DNA of 64,000 nucleotides from Sphingobacterium sp. (GTDB lineage: Bacteria > Bacteroidota > Bacteroidia > Sphingobacteriales > Sphingobacteriaceae). Where the stretch lies: assembly GCA_031277685.1 (NCBI GenBank), contig JAITLV010000039.1, positions 1 through 64,000 on the forward strand, read 5' to 3'. Under the pieces are notes generated by a model. The model searched no databases. It was not told where the DNA came from and was given only the letters and a program-made list of their open reading frames with translations. This document shows, piece by piece, positions 25,944 through 35,509 of this stretch. Positions within the stretch are counted from its first letter, which is position 1. Each line of letters starts with the position of its first letter. The position numbers and the translations under genes are program-made.

Positions 25944-27668
25944 TCAGGGATTTTTCAGTAAAAAGTAAAATGAACTTCCAGCTCCATATTCACTATTCAC
26001 CCCGATTGTACCTCCTTGGGCCTCTATAAACTCTTTGCTGATACTTAATCCTAATCCTGTTCCACCTTTTTTGGAACCAGGAATACGAAAATAGCGTTCA
26101 AAGATTTTGTCCAGATACTTGGGCTCAATGCCCTGTCCATGATCAATGACCGAAAATTTGATCGTAGATTCAAGTTTTTCAATCCGGATCTGTATACTGG
26201 CATCCTCGTAGGAATAACGAACTGCGTTGGAAAGAAAGTTTGTTAACACCCATGCGGTTTTTTCATTATCCGCTAAAACCGTATGTATTTCAGGGTCTAT
26301 CTCCAGTATGAATTTCACGCGCTTTTGATCTGCCGCAAACTGATTGGCCATCATCGCGTAATCTATGATGGGTTGTATTTCTGTCGTATGTAAGCTAATC
26401 TGAATCGCACCACTCTCCACCTGTGTCATATTGAGCAGTTCGCCGGTGATCTTGAGCAAGCGGTCGGAATCATCTTTTATCCCTTTGAGCAAACTGGTCT
26501 GTTCAGAATTAAGATAACCGATCTGATCATTCTCCATGAGCTGAATTCCCATTTGAATAGCTGCTATGGGTGTTTTAAATTCGTGCGAAACTGTACCGAT
26601 AAAGTTTGTTTTTGCTAAATCGAGTTCTTTAAAAGTGGTTATATTTTTTAGGATGACAACCTGTCCAATAAAAGTCGGATCGGATTCCCCAGTAGGCAGG
26701 ACATTAATATCTATAATATCCTTTTCAAAATAGCTTTCTCTCTCATTTGCATATATTTTAAGGGGATGTTTTTCCCGTTGATCTGCCGGAAGAGTAATAT
26801 CCTTGAAAATATCCCTGATCAAATCATTTTCATTGACCACTGTAGGGATGAGCTTTCCTATCAGCTGTTCTTTTTTTAGGTTGGTAATATTAATCGCTTC
26901 TTCATTGGCAAAGATAATCTGTCCATGTTCATCAAGTCCAATGACAGGATCATGCATGTTGTCAACCAATGCTTCAATCCGTTTTTTTTCTTTTAAGATC
27001 TTTTCAAGCTTACTTTCCGAATATTCTTCAAGCTTCTCCGCCATGGTATTGAAGGATCTGGCCAGTTCCGAAAATTCCCCCGTATTTTGCAAATGTAATC
27101 GTTCCTTATAGTTTTGGGCGGCAATCTGCCGAATACTCCCCGTCAGTTTGGCAATAGGATCGGCAATGCTAGCTGGCAAATTGATCAGCAGTATAAAAGC
27201 GATAATAAAACAAAGCGCACCAGCAAAGGAAATGATCAGGATAGCCTGTTCGGCAGTACGATCAGCCACTAGACTCTTCGCTGAAATTGCTGCCATATTT
27301 TGCTGCATCAGTTGCGCGATGTCTGTCCTTATCGCTGAGATGACCACACCATCCTGTGGTTTATCTTTCAACAGGCCGAAATGTCTGACAATGGCCTCAG
27401 TAGTTTGCTGTTCGCCAGGCTCGGTCACATTTTTACGCTGTTGGTTAAGGTTATGTTCAAACCTGGAAAGCGCATCGCCCTTTTTCGGAATATCTTCAAG
27501 TGCCAATAACATATTCTTTGCGTAAAGCAGCGTATTATAATTAGCGGTCAGGATATTTCCGGTATCTTTTTTTAATCTATACACATACCAACCGCTCAAT
27601 GCGGCGAGCAAAAAGATCATCAGAAAAAGGGAGCCTACCCCGAAAGTAAGTTTTGTTTTTATTTTCAT
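25944..27668 (-). CDS. HAMP-PAS sensor histidine kinase of the Kdp cluster
   Basis: The 574-residue kinase has TM1 (about residues 10-30), a periplasmic loop, TM2 (about 142-164), a HAMP domain (about 165-218), a PAS domain (about 229-345) and a HisKA/HATPase core. His362 lies in GTVSHEFKTPIAA, with an N-box FLSNAVRYS, G1 DHGQGIEP and G2 GGTGLGLSIS. It follows the KdpD N-terminal gene by 69 nt. It therefore probably supplies the kinase half that is missing from that KdpD. No response-regulator gene is present, so its partner lies outside the window. Confidence 0.9.
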   Translation of the reverse strand: MKIKTKLTFGVGSLFLMIFLLAALSGWYVYRLKKDTGNILTANYNTLLYAKNMLLALEDIPKKGDALSRFEHNLNQQRKNVTEPGEQQTTEAIVRHFGLLKDKPQDGVVISAIRTDIAQLMQQNMAAISAKSLVADRTAEQAILIISFAGALCFIIAFILLINLPASIADPIAKLTGSIRQIAAQNYKERLHLQNTGEFSELARSFNTMAEKLEEYSESKLEKILKEKKRIEALVDNMHDPVIGLDEHGQIIFANEEAINITNLKKEQLIGKLIPTVVNENDLIRDIFKDITLPADQREKHPLKIYANERESYFEKDIIDINVLPTGESDPTFIGQVVILKNITTFKELDLAKTNFIGTVSHEFKTPIAAIQMGIQLMENDQIGYLNSEQTSLLKGIKDDSDRLLKITGELLNMTQVESGAIQISLHTTEIQPIIDYAMMANQFAADQKRVKFILEIDPEIHTVLADNEKTAWVLTNFLSNAVRYSYEDASIQIRIEKLESTIKFSVIDHGQGIEPKYLDKIFERYFRIPGSKKGGTGLGLSISKEFIEAQGGTIGVNSEYGAGSSFYFLLKNP

Positions 27669-27737
27669 CTTTGTTTGTCAATTAACTGCTATGTAACATC
27701 GTATTGCTAAGGCTCATATGTTATATATATCATTACT

Positions 27738-28859
27738 TTAAGACAATATTATTAGGTCAACATCTTGTTTTGACAATTGTGTCAGCAATTTACTGAATGT
27801 ATCGGTGGAAAATAAGATCTTGAACAGGGATAGTCTTGGTTTTCCGATACATACTGTTGTAATTTTACGCGATTCACATAAAACCAGTATTTCTTTCGCA
27901 ACACTACGAGCTTCGATCTTGACGATTTCCCCTCCTAATTCTGTTGCCAGTTTAAAATTGTTAATTAAATGACGTTGTTTATTCAGGGCTATTCGATCAC
28001 CACGTTCTGCGGGTACCTGAACATACAATACCAACCAGCTACTATTGTAATAACCAGCAAGCCTCGCGGTCTTCCGAATAACATTTTTGGCCTTGATTTC
28101 ATTGGAACTGATACAAGCTAGGAAACGTTCTTTACGTATCCATCGCTGCGGCTGTACTTCTATTTCTACTTTCCGTTGTACCTGTGCAGCCACTTCTTTT
28201 AAGGCCATCTCCCTTAGCTGCAAAATGTGCTCACTTTTAAAAAAGTTCTGTAACGCTGCCTGGATCTTGGATGCTTCATAAATTTTACCATCCTTTAAAC
28301 GGGCAATAAGTTCCTCCGCAGTAAGATCAATATTCACGACTTCATCAGCGGAATCTACCACACTATCCGGTACGCGTTCCTTCACTTCGACGCCGGTAAT
28401 GGCTTTAACCTCTTCATTTAGACTCTCAATATGTTGAATATTAACAGCACTTATGACATTAATACCAGCTTCAAGAATCTCAAGCACATCTTGCCAACGT
28501 TTGATATTTTTACTTCCCTCAATATTTGTATGTGCGAGTTCGTCTATGATAACCACCTCGGGATGAATATTCAGTACAGCATTTACATCGAGTTCTTCCA
28601 ATTGTTTACCTCTGTAAAAAAGACTGCGTCTCGCAATCAGTGGGATTCCATCCAACAGCTCGTGTGTCTCCTTGCGATGATGTGTTTCGATATAACCAAT
28701 ACGTACGTCAATTCCGCTACGTAGTAGGTTATGGGCATCCTGCAACATACGGTAGGTCTTCCCTACGCCTGCGCTCATACCGATATAAAGCTTGAATCGA
28801 CCCCGTCTGGATTTTTTGATCAGATCCAGAAAATGTTCCGCACTTTTTCTCTCTTCCAT
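27738..28859 (-). CDS. kdpD: KdpD N-terminal sensor part, without kinase domain
   Basis: The 373-residue protein covers only the cytoplasmic KdpD domain (Walker A GMSAGVGKT at residues 27-35; IIDELAHTN) and the following Usp-like domain. It ends before the four membrane helices and kinase core of the roughly 900-residue enterobacterial protein. In Bacteroidota, KdpD is known in such short form. With the separate kinase downstream it would regulate kdpFABC in response to low K+ or salt. A hairpin at 28881-28912 separates it from the barrel gene. Confidence 0.9.
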   Translation of the reverse strand: MEERKSAEHFLDLIKKSRRGRFKLYIGMSAGVGKTYRMLQDAHNLLRSGIDVRIGYIETHHRKETHELLDGIPLIARRSLFYRGKQLEELDVNAVLNIHPEVVIIDELAHTNIEGSKNIKRWQDVLEILEAGINVISAVNIQHIESLNEEVKAITGVEVKERVPDSVVDSADEVVNIDLTAEELIARLKDGKIYEASKIQAALQNFFKSEHILQLREMALKEVAAQVQRKVEIEVQPQRWIRKERFLACISSNEIKAKNVIRKTARLAGYYNSSWLVLYVQVPAERGDRIALNKQRHLINNFKLATELGGEIVKIEARSVAKEILVLCESRKITTVCIGKPRLSLFKILFSTDTFSKLLTQLSKQDVDLIILS

Positions 28860-28880
28860 TGTTTGCGTATCATTTCAATA

Positions 28881-28912
28881 CCCTGCTGTTAAATCAACAT
28901 GCAACAGCAGGG
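28881..28912. terminator. Hairpin between barrel gene and kdpD
   Basis: CCCTGCTGTT (28881-28890) pairs with AACAGCAGGG (28903-28912). In the direction of the operon there is no T-run after it, so it may attenuate or stabilise rather than fully stop transcription before kdpD. Confidence 0.55.
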
Positions 28913-28922
28913 TTTGTTTTAA

Positions 28923-30011
28923 TTAGAAACTAACAGCTAGCGCCATAACGGCAGTTGGGCTATTTTTTACCAGGTTGTTTTTTCTGTCCAGAAAGATAGC
29001 CTCCTTATTTGTCAAATTACGCAGCTCTGTCCGCCAAAGCACATTTGGCAAAATCGCATAATCAGCATTGATTGAATAGCCAAATGCCTGGAATCCATTT
29101 TTTGCTTCGGTGGATATAATGACACCCTTTCTGTCCTGATAGTATTCACCCCTGGCGCTAAGGCTGAATTTTTCAGACCCCACATAACGGGCAATCAATA
29201 CCGGAGTATACCAGACATTATACTTACTGCTTCCTTTTTCCTTTTGTTCGGCCCCTATATCAAAGCCAACCGTAAGGCCAAACTGTCTATTCAACTGATA
29301 AATAGCATATAGGTTATGAAAATAACGCATCTGCCGAACACTATCGGCTTTATCACTACCAATAAACGACCCACTATTGATTGTTAAATTATCGGTTGGC
29401 TTATAGACAAGCTGATGTCCGAAAGCAGGCAAACTATTGCCATCAACACGCTGTATACGCTGCCATCCGTTTAATATAAGTCCGCTAAGAAACAATTTTC
29501 CTGACGCAGATGTATAAGAAATTTTTGCCCCAGTTTCGAAATATGGCGAGTTGTCGGCGAAAAGGCTTCTTGTCAATGTCCAATTGTCCTTTCCGATAGC
29601 GCTTTCGAATCCCAAATGGGAAGAAAAAATACCCGCATCAATCCATAAGTTGTGCTTCTTTGAAATACGCACACCGGCATTAGCTTCATAGATATTCTTC
29701 AATACACCGGGTTCCGCGCCATAATTGGCGTTCATATAGGTACCTGTCGCCAAGCTAACATTGGCACGTGTATTTGTTGTCGCATAGTTCGCTTTCAGCA
29801 GTGCCAGATTAATATTCACTTCATTATTTCTATTATGGCTGTAGACAAAAGCAGGACGTGTATTTCCAATAGGATTGTTAAAATCCCGCATGTAAAAGGC
29901 TTCAACATAGCCACCAAATGAGAGTGTCTTGTTTTGAGTTGTGTCTTCCTGTGCAAATATTGATAGCGTTGACCCGAGTACCAGGTAGGTCAACAAGGCT
30001 AATTTCTTCAT
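28923..30011 (-). CDS. Outer-membrane beta-barrel (porin-like) of the Kdp cluster
   Basis: The 362-residue product has a signal peptide (MKKLALLTYLVLGSTLSIFA, cut before QE) and a run of amphipathic beta strands ending in the aromatic VMALAVSF, typical of outer-membrane insertion. It matches the BBP2-like porin group in general pattern (DTTQNKTLSFGGYVEAFYMRD). It sits between kdpC (162 nt away) and kdpD. A porin here could serve K+ entry across the outer membrane; that role is inference. Confidence 0.8.
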   Translation of the reverse strand: MKKLALLTYLVLGSTLSIFAQEDTTQNKTLSFGGYVEAFYMRDFNNPIGNTRPAFVYSHNRNNEVNINLALLKANYATTNTRANVSLATGTYMNANYGAEPGVLKNIYEANAGVRISKKHNLWIDAGIFSSHLGFESAIGKDNWTLTRSLFADNSPYFETGAKISYTSASGKLFLSGLILNGWQRIQRVDGNSLPAFGHQLVYKPTDNLTINSGSFIGSDKADSVRQMRYFHNLYAIYQLNRQFGLTVGFDIGAEQKEKGSSKYNVWYTPVLIARYVGSEKFSLSARGEYYQDRKGVIISTEAKNGFQAFGYSINADYAILPNVLWRTELRNLTNKEAIFLDRKNNLVKNSPTAVMALAVSF

Positions 30012-30173
30012 CTATTTATTATTTTGATTATCGCTCTATTATTTTTTCGATTTCCGGAAGCGCTGAGCCTCCGCATTACGTATTTACTTACCTATGCTGC
30101 CACTGGGGCTAAGGGGCAGCTCCCGCTGCCCTCCTGATGAAATGCTTTGACGATTCTAAACGTCAGCATAGCG

Positions 30174-30740
30174 CTATTTTTCAGTCATCTCATCCAATGC
30201 AATATTCAGTTCAAGCACGTTTATTTTTTCTGGCCCGAATATGCCCCATAGTGGTTTTTGTACATGTGCCTCTATGAGGGACTGTATACTGTTTGCAGCT
30301 ATGGCTCTTGCTTTGGCAATCCGGACAATCTGTACTTTCGCTGCCGCTACCGATATATCGGGATCCAGTCCGCTACCGCTCGCTGTCACAAGATCTACCG
30401 GTACCTCGGCTCTCGATACTCCTGGATTATAGGTTAAGAAGGTGTCGATACGAGCCTTCACTTCAGTCAGATATTCCGCATTCGAAGGCCCTTTGTTGCT
30501 TCCCCCCGATCCCGCAGCATTGTACCCTACAGCGGATGGTCTTGACCAAAAATATTCCTCACTGTTGAAGGACTGTCCAATATTTTTATAATATTTCTGA
30601 TTTTGATAGGTCAAAACCGATCCTTTTCCATTGTTGGGTGCCAATTGGGCTATTGCCCAAACAAGGGCCGGATAAATGACAGCAAGTAGTACCAATAGCA
30701 CAACGGTGATCTTGATAGCTGGATATATATGTGTTTTCAT
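30174..30740 (-). CDS. kdpC: KdpC, potassium-transporting ATPase subunit C
   Basis: The 188-residue protein has one N-terminal membrane helix (ITVVLLVLLAVIYPALVWAI) and a periplasmic domain with the KdpC hallmarks FWSRPSAVGYNAAGSGGSN, DLVTASGSGLDPDIS and PLWGIFGPEKINVLELNIAL. In the KdpFABC complex it supports K+ binding. It lies 20 nt after kdpB in the same operon. Confidence 0.97.
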   Translation of the reverse strand: MKTHIYPAIKITVVLLVLLAVIYPALVWAIAQLAPNNGKGSVLTYQNQKYYKNIGQSFNSEEYFWSRPSAVGYNAAGSGGSNKGPSNAEYLTEVKARIDTFLTYNPGVSRAEVPVDLVTASGSGLDPDISVAAAKVQIVRIAKARAIAANSIQSLIEAHVQKPLWGIFGPEKINVLELNIALDEMTEK

Positions 30741-30760
30741 TTTGTTTTTACTAGATGGTA

Positions 30761-32770
30761 TTAGATAAATAGGGCAACCAATAAATCGATCACTTTAATG
30801 CCTATAAAAGGCACAAGGATGCCCCCCAGTCCAAATACGAGCAAATTTCTCCGCAGCAGTGCACTTGCACCAATTGGCTTATAAGCAACTCCTTTCAATG
30901 CCAGTGGAATCAATAATGGAATGATGATCGCATTAAAAATCACAGCTGAAAGAATAGCGCTCTGCGGGCTATTTAAATGCATAATATTTAACCCTTGCAG
31001 GGCTGGAATCGCTGTTATAAATAAAGCTGGGATAATAGCAAAGTACTTCGCGACGTCATTGGCAATACTGAAGGTGGTGAGGGTACCACGGGTCATCAGC
31101 AATTGCTTTCCGATTTCCACGACTTCGATCAATTTCGTCGGGTCATTGTCCAGGTCTACCATATTACCGGCCTCTTTGGCTGCTTGGGTTCCGCTGTTCA
31201 TTGCAACACCGACATCTGCCTGTGCTAGTGCTGGTGCGTCATTGGTACCATCCCCCATCATGGCAACCAAACGGCCGTCAGACTGTTCCTTCTTGATATA
31301 GTTCATCTTGTCCTCAGGCTTAGCCTCGGCAATGAAATCGTCGACTCCGGCTTTGTCCGCAATGTATTTTGCGGTCAAGGGATTGTCTCCGGTCACCATG
31401 ACAGTCTTTATCCCCATTTTGCGCAATCGTTCAAAGCGTTCCTGAATGCCGGGTTTAATCACATCCTGTAGTTCGATCACACCAAGTACATTTTCATTCT
31501 CTGCCACGACCAATGGAGTGCCGCCATTCTGTGAAATAACCTTTACACGTTCATCCGTTTCAACAGGGAAAGAATTCCCTGCTTTGATTACAATATTACG
31601 GATAGCATCGGTTGCTCCCTTGCGGATACGTGTACCTGCAAAATCAATCCCTGAACTGCGTGTTTCAGCAGTAAACTTGATAAATATAGGATCCTGAATA
31701 CCATAACTTGATGGTTTTACAGCCGCAAGTTCCACAATGGATTTTCCTTCTGGAGTTTCGTCAGCCATAGAACTCAAAACAGCTGCACGTATCAAGCTGT
31801 CCATTTCAACCGTATTTGCCGGATAAAAATTGGTCGCTTTACGGTTTCCTATTGTAATTGTACCGGTTTTGTCGAGCAAGAGCACGTCAATATCGCCAGC
31901 TGTTTCGACAGCCTTACCACTTTTAGTAATCACATTCGCACGTAGTGCCCGATCCATTCCGGCGATGCCGATAGCAGACAGGAGACCGCCAATTGTTGTA
32001 GGTATCAAACAAACGAAAAGTGATATAAAAGAAGCTATCGTAATCCCTACATTTGCATAGTCAGCGAATGGTTTAAGGGTAACGGTCACGATAATAAAAA
32101 CAAGTGTAAACCCTGCCAAAAGTATAGTCAACGCTATTTCATTCGGTGTTTTCTGGCGGCTTGCGCCTTCCACCAATGCGATCATCTTATCCAAAAAGCT
32201 CTCGCCCGGCTCGGTCGTTACCTGCACAACAATTCTGTCGGACAGAACCTTGGTACCTCCAGTTACAGAGCTTTTGTCTCCACCGGCCTCACGGATTACG
32301 GGAGCAGATTCGCCGGTAATGGCACTTTCATCTATCGTTGCCAACCCTTCTATAATTTCCCCATCAAGCGGTATAATATCACCTGCCTGACAAACAAAGA
32401 CATCGTTCTTTTTTAATTGTGCTGAAGAAACAACCCGACCATCCTGCAATTTAGCAGGTGTTTCTTCACGTGTTTTACGAAGACTATCTGCCTGTGCTTT
32501 TCCACGAGCTTCGGCTATTGCCTCCGCAAAATTCCCAAAAAGCAAGGTCAGGAACAGGATGACAAATACAGTAAAATTGTAACCTAGAGCACCCTGAGAG
32601 GTTTCCCCGGTCATTATCCAAACACAAACGGCGGCCATAATCAGCGTTCCTATTTCCACAGTGAACATCACGGGGTTACGGAACATTACTTTAGGATTCA
32701 GTTTCACAAAAGATTGTTTTAACGCCTGTTGGACAAGTTCTTTCTGAAACAATGTTTGTTGATTGCTCAT
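30761..32770 (-). CDS. kdpB: KdpB, P-type ATPase subunit
   Basis: The 669-residue protein is the catalytic subunit of the K+-importing KdpFABC pump. It has the phosphorylated Asp300 in [10 protein letters not shown], the actuator TGES motif (153-156), [20 protein letters not shown] in the hinge, and [18 protein letters not shown] in the membrane part. The length agrees with the family (about 680). It starts 22 nt after kdpA. Confidence 0.98.
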   Translation of the reverse strand: MSNQQTLFQKELVQQALKQSFVKLNPKVMFRNPVMFTVEIGTLIMAAVCVWIMTGETSQGALGYNFTVFVILFLTLLFGNFAEAIAEARGKAQADSLRKTREETPAKLQDGRVVSSAQLKKNDVFVCQAGDIIPLDGEIIEGLATIDESAITGESAPVIREAGGDKSSVTGGTKVLSDRIVVQVTTEPGESFLDKMIALVEGASRQKTPNEIALTILLAGFTLVFIIVTVTLKPFADYANVGITIASFISLFVCLIPTTIGGLLSAIGIAGMDRALRANVITKSGKAVETAGDIDVLLLDKTGTITIGNRKATNFYPANTVEMDSLIRAAVLSSMADETPEGKSIVELAAVKPSSYGIQDPIFIKFTAETRSSGIDFAGTRIRKGATDAIRNIVIKAGNSFPVETDERVKVISQNGGTPLVVAENENVLGVIELQDVIKPGIQERFERLRKMGIKTVMVTGDNPLTAKYIADKAGVDDFIAEAKPEDKMNYIKKEQSDGRLVAMMGDGTNDAPALAQADVGVAMNSGTQAAKEAGNMVDLDNDPTKLIEVVEIGKQLLMTRGTLTTFSIANDVAKYFAIIPALFITAIPALQGLNIMHLNSPQSAILSAVIFNAIIIPLLIPLALKGVAYKPIGASALLRRNLLVFGLGGILVPFIGIKVIDLLVALFI

Positions 32771-32792
32771 TTCTAAAATTTTATTATTTTAA

Positions 32793-34481
32793 TTATTGCA
32801 TGGAAAAATATTCAGCGATTGGCCCTAATGCCAATGCCGGAAAGAAAGATAGTGCTGCTATGATGACGATTACCGCAAATACCATCATTCCAAATGTGCT
32901 TGTATCGGTCTTGAGCGTGCCTTCGCCTTCAGGGATAAATTTCTTTTCTGCCAAAAGTCCCGCAATGGCTACCGGCCCTATAATTGGTATAAAACGTCCG
33001 AGTAATAATACGATACCGGTCGAAATATTCCACCATAAGGTATTGTCTCCCAACCCTTCAAAACCACTTCCATTGTTTGCCGCAGACGATGTATATTCAT
33101 ACAATATCTCACTAAAGCCATGAAATCCTGGATTATTCAACGTGGATGCGCCCTGTGCTGGGAAAGCGGTGGCCAATGCAGTACCAACGAGAATAAGAAA
33201 AGGATGTGCCAATGCGACAATCATTGCTATCTTCATTTCACGGGCTTCAACCTTTTTACCCATAAATTCGGGGGTACGGCCCACCATCAATCCGCTGATG
33301 AAAACTGCCAGTATGATAAAAATGAAGAAATTGAGAATACCCGCTCCAACTCCACCGTAGAATGCATTGACCATCATCGCGATCAGTTCGTTCATACCAG
33401 ACAACGGCATATAACTGTCGTGCATGGAATTCACAGATCCAGTAGAGATCATCGTCGTTACAATACTCCAAAAACCTGATGCGACAGCTCCTATACGGAT
33501 TTCCTTACCTTCCATTGCCCCAAGAGATGTGTCTATGCCCATATGGGAAATGGCTGGATTGCCAGCAACTTCCATCTTGATATTTGGAATGGTCAGGATC
33601 AGAAAGCCTATTGTCATAACGGCAAACATCATCCAGGCAAACTTGCGTTTACGAATAAAGAAACCAAATGCAAAGATCATGGCCATGGGAATAAGAAACT
33701 GGGCTATCATCTCTACCATATTGGTCAAATAGCTCGGATTTTCCAATGGATGGGCACTATTCGCACCAAAAAATCCACCTCCGTTTGTGCCAAGGTGTTT
33801 GATAGGGACAAAAGCAGCAACTGGCCCTCTACTCACCTGAACAGTATCGCCTTGCATATTGATCATACTATCCTTACCTTCCATCGTCATGGGCATGCCC
33901 TGAAAGACAAATATTGCAGCGATAAGTAGACAGATAGGAAGTAGTATCCGTGTGCACGACTTGAGGAAAAACTCATAAAAATTACCCAATTGTGTTGTGG
34001 TTTTATCTCTAAACGCTTTAAAAATAACCACTGCAGCAGCTATCCCGATCCCCGCTGTGACAAATTGGAGAAACATCAGCCAGATCTGACCAAAGTAACT
34101 TACCCCTGTCTCTCCCGAGTAGTGCTGTAGATTACAGTTTACCAAAAAGGATATTGTTGTATTGAAAGCAAGATCGGCAGACATACTCGGGTTACCATCA
34201 GGGTTGAGCGGCAAATGCCCCATATTCATCAATACGACCATACTAAGGAGGAACCAGACGAAATTTATGGTCAAAAGAGCGACCAAATGCTGCTTCCAGG
34301 TCATCTGTACCGTTGGGTCTATTCCACTAATTTTATAAAATAAACGTTCCAAGGGCCGGAAAATGGCGTCCAGCCATGTTTTCTCGCCTGCATATACCTT
34401 GGCTATATACCTACCGAGTGGAAGTCCCAGCAACAATGTGATGATAAACATTGCGATGATTCCAAAAATTTCTGTATTCAT
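32793..34481 (-). CDS. kdpA: KdpA, potassium-binding subunit
   Basis: The 562-residue membrane protein has the four selectivity-filter regions of KdpA: SFLVNCNLQHYSGE, LGTNGGGFFGANSAHPLENP, TMISTGSVNSMHDSY and NNPGFHGFSEILYEYTS. It forms the K+ path that feeds KdpB. The start codon overlaps a TGA of an upstream open stretch, and kdpF lies 142 nt before it. Confidence 0.98.
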   Translation of the reverse strand: MNTEIFGIIAMFIITLLLGLPLGRYIAKVYAGEKTWLDAIFRPLERLFYKISGIDPTVQMTWKQHLVALLTINFVWFLLSMVVLMNMGHLPLNPDGNPSMSADLAFNTTISFLVNCNLQHYSGETGVSYFGQIWLMFLQFVTAGIGIAAAVVIFKAFRDKTTTQLGNFYEFFLKSCTRILLPICLLIAAIFVFQGMPMTMEGKDSMINMQGDTVQVSRGPVAAFVPIKHLGTNGGGFFGANSAHPLENPSYLTNMVEMIAQFLIPMAMIFAFGFFIRKRKFAWMMFAVMTIGFLILTIPNIKMEVAGNPAISHMGIDTSLGAMEGKEIRIGAVASGFWSIVTTMISTGSVNSMHDSYMPLSGMNELIAMMVNAFYGGVGAGILNFFIFIILAVFISGLMVGRTPEFMGKKVEAREMKIAMIVALAHPFLILVGTALATAFPAQGASTLNNPGFHGFSEILYEYTSSAANNGSGFEGLGDNTLWWNISTGIVLLLGRFIPIIGPVAIAGLLAEKKFIPEGEGTLKTDTSTFGMMVFAVIVIIAALSFFPALALGPIAEYFSMQ

Positions 34482-34623
34482 TTCAGTTTTGTGATTGTTG
34501 TTTGAAAGATTTCACTATCTACCTTATTCGAGATCTTCTCTTCTATCCGGCACAGACCTGTTTTTATGGTCGGGTATTTTGGATGAGCAAGATTAAATTC
34601 GTCACTGGTAGTTTTTATTCTTC

Positions 34624-34701
34624 TTAAAATTTTTCAGGTTTTAGGAGGACATAACAGATATATCCAAAAACCAATAGTGCCACTATAAATAAAGCTGTCA
34701 T
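34624..34701 (-). CDS. kdpF: KdpF, small subunit
   Basis: This 25-residue ORF encodes MTALFIVALLVFGYICYVLL followed by KPEKF, the classic KdpF single helix with its C-terminal KPE(K/R)F. KdpF stabilises the KdpABC complex and is easily missed by size filters. It lies 11 nt after the paralogue-3 gene and precedes kdpA. Confidence 0.93.
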   Translation of the reverse strand: MTALFIVALLVFGYICYVLLKPEKF

Positions 34702-34712
34702 TTGTCTTGTTA

Positions 34713-35105
34713 TTAATAAATTATCTGCTGCTGTCTTTTTTGAACCTCCAAAAAAGACATTGGAAGACGGCTTTCGATCATTGTCCATTCTTCTACGGTG
34801 TAGATTCGCTTGATTCCAACCAGAGACCGTACAATTAAATTTTCCATCATGTATTTGACGTATTGATTGCCCCGACTATAAAGGGCTCCCAAAAAGTGAA
34901 TATGCCGGCACAACTTATCAATATTGTGATCAGCACTTAGTGTCCGGAGATGGTTCACTACTGCCTGTAATGCACCAGCAAAATTGTGTTTACGGATCAG
35001 AAGATTAATTTCTGAACGAATCTCCCTATAGTGGAGTGTCATGTACATACCTACCCGGTATTGATTTAATTTTTTCATACTATTCATGCTATGCTGTTTC
35101 AACAT
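34713..35105 (-). CDS. Small protein of an unnamed family, paralogue 3, in Kdp operon
   Basis: The 130-residue basic, helical protein shares the family pattern LYSRGNQYVKYMMENLIV then EWTMIESRLPMSFLEVQ with the products at 18277-18693 and 17371-17730. Its ATG directly follows the TAA of the 40-residue ORF upstream, and its stop is 11 nt from kdpF, so it is built into the Kdp transcript. A role in regulating or assembling the pump is possible but not shown. Start may also be Met6 or Met9 (MNSMKKLN). Confidence 0.7.
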   Translation of the reverse strand: MLKQHSMNSMKKLNQYRVGMYMTLHYREIRSEINLLIRKHNFAGALQAVVNHLRTLSADHNIDKLCRHIHFLGALYSRGNQYVKYMMENLIVRSLVGIKRIYTVEEWTMIESRLPMSFLEVQKRQQQIIY

Positions 35106-35228
35106 TTAACCGAGATACAGTTGGTAGATCATAGTAAGTATCAGAATGATCATCACGATCTTTGCGATGCGATCCATTGATAATTTTTTAGGAAAGCGTT
35201 GTTCCTTATTTTCTTTTAATTCTCTCAT
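35106..35228 (-). CDS. 40-residue single-helix membrane peptide
   Basis: The ORF encodes MRELKENKEQRFPKKLSMDR followed by a hydrophobic helix IAKIVMIILILTMIYQLYLG. Its stop codon abuts the start of the next gene (TAAATG), which suggests coupled translation. A start three codons upstream (MLAM) is possible. The basic N-terminus and single helix resemble small regulatory or assembly peptides of membrane complexes. Confidence 0.5.
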   Translation of the reverse strand: MRELKENKEQRFPKKLSMDRIAKIVMIILILTMIYQLYLG

Positions 35229-35268
35229 GGCTAACATTAACTTAAGCGTTGTTTGATACTGTGTTTCC

Positions 35269-35352
35269 TTAAATTTTTTCAAAGAAATCCACCATTTTAA
35301 AGAACAACCAAAAGCAGAGTAGTCCAGTTATTGTCAGTACGAGTGTTATCAT
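35269..35352 (-). CDS. 27-residue single-helix membrane peptide
   Basis: The ORF encodes MITLVLTITGLLCFWLFFKM then VDFFEKI: one hydrophobic helix and a short charged tail, similar in build to KdpF. It sits in the Kdp leader region, 40 nt before the 40-residue ORF. Coding is plausible from context only. Confidence 0.45.
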   Translation of the reverse strand: MITLVLTITGLLCFWLFFKMVDFFEKI

Positions 35353-35405
35353 TGTGGTGTGGATTATTAAAGATTTGTAAACTATTTTTATCGTCCTGAA
35401 GGATG

Positions 35406-35486
35406 TTATACCACCCATAGTTGGTATACCTGCTTGGATGTCGGTGGGCTCTTTGACGATTCTTGTATTTTTCTAATCAGTTCCAT
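35406..35486 (-). CDS. 26-residue leader ORF at the head of the Kdp region
   Basis: ATG 35484-35486 opens MELIRKIQESSKSPPTSKQV then YQLWVV and stops at 35406. The start lies just after the shared promoter-like element, in the place where the 18 kb operon has MEVRKK. The 3' end overlaps the dyad TATACCA-N8-TGGTATA (35406-35427). It may be a leader peptide, or not translated at all. Confidence 0.35.
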   Translation of the reverse strand: MELIRKIQESSKSPPTSKQVYQLWVV

Positions 35487-35509
35487 TTTATATGCTTTTC
35501 CCCTATATG

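Noticed and set aside
34478..34630. Open stretch of about 50 codons between kdpF and kdpA whose TGA overlaps the kdpA start
   Set aside because: It has no ATG, GTG or TTG start in frame and no recognisable product; it may be a remnant, but coding cannot be supported.
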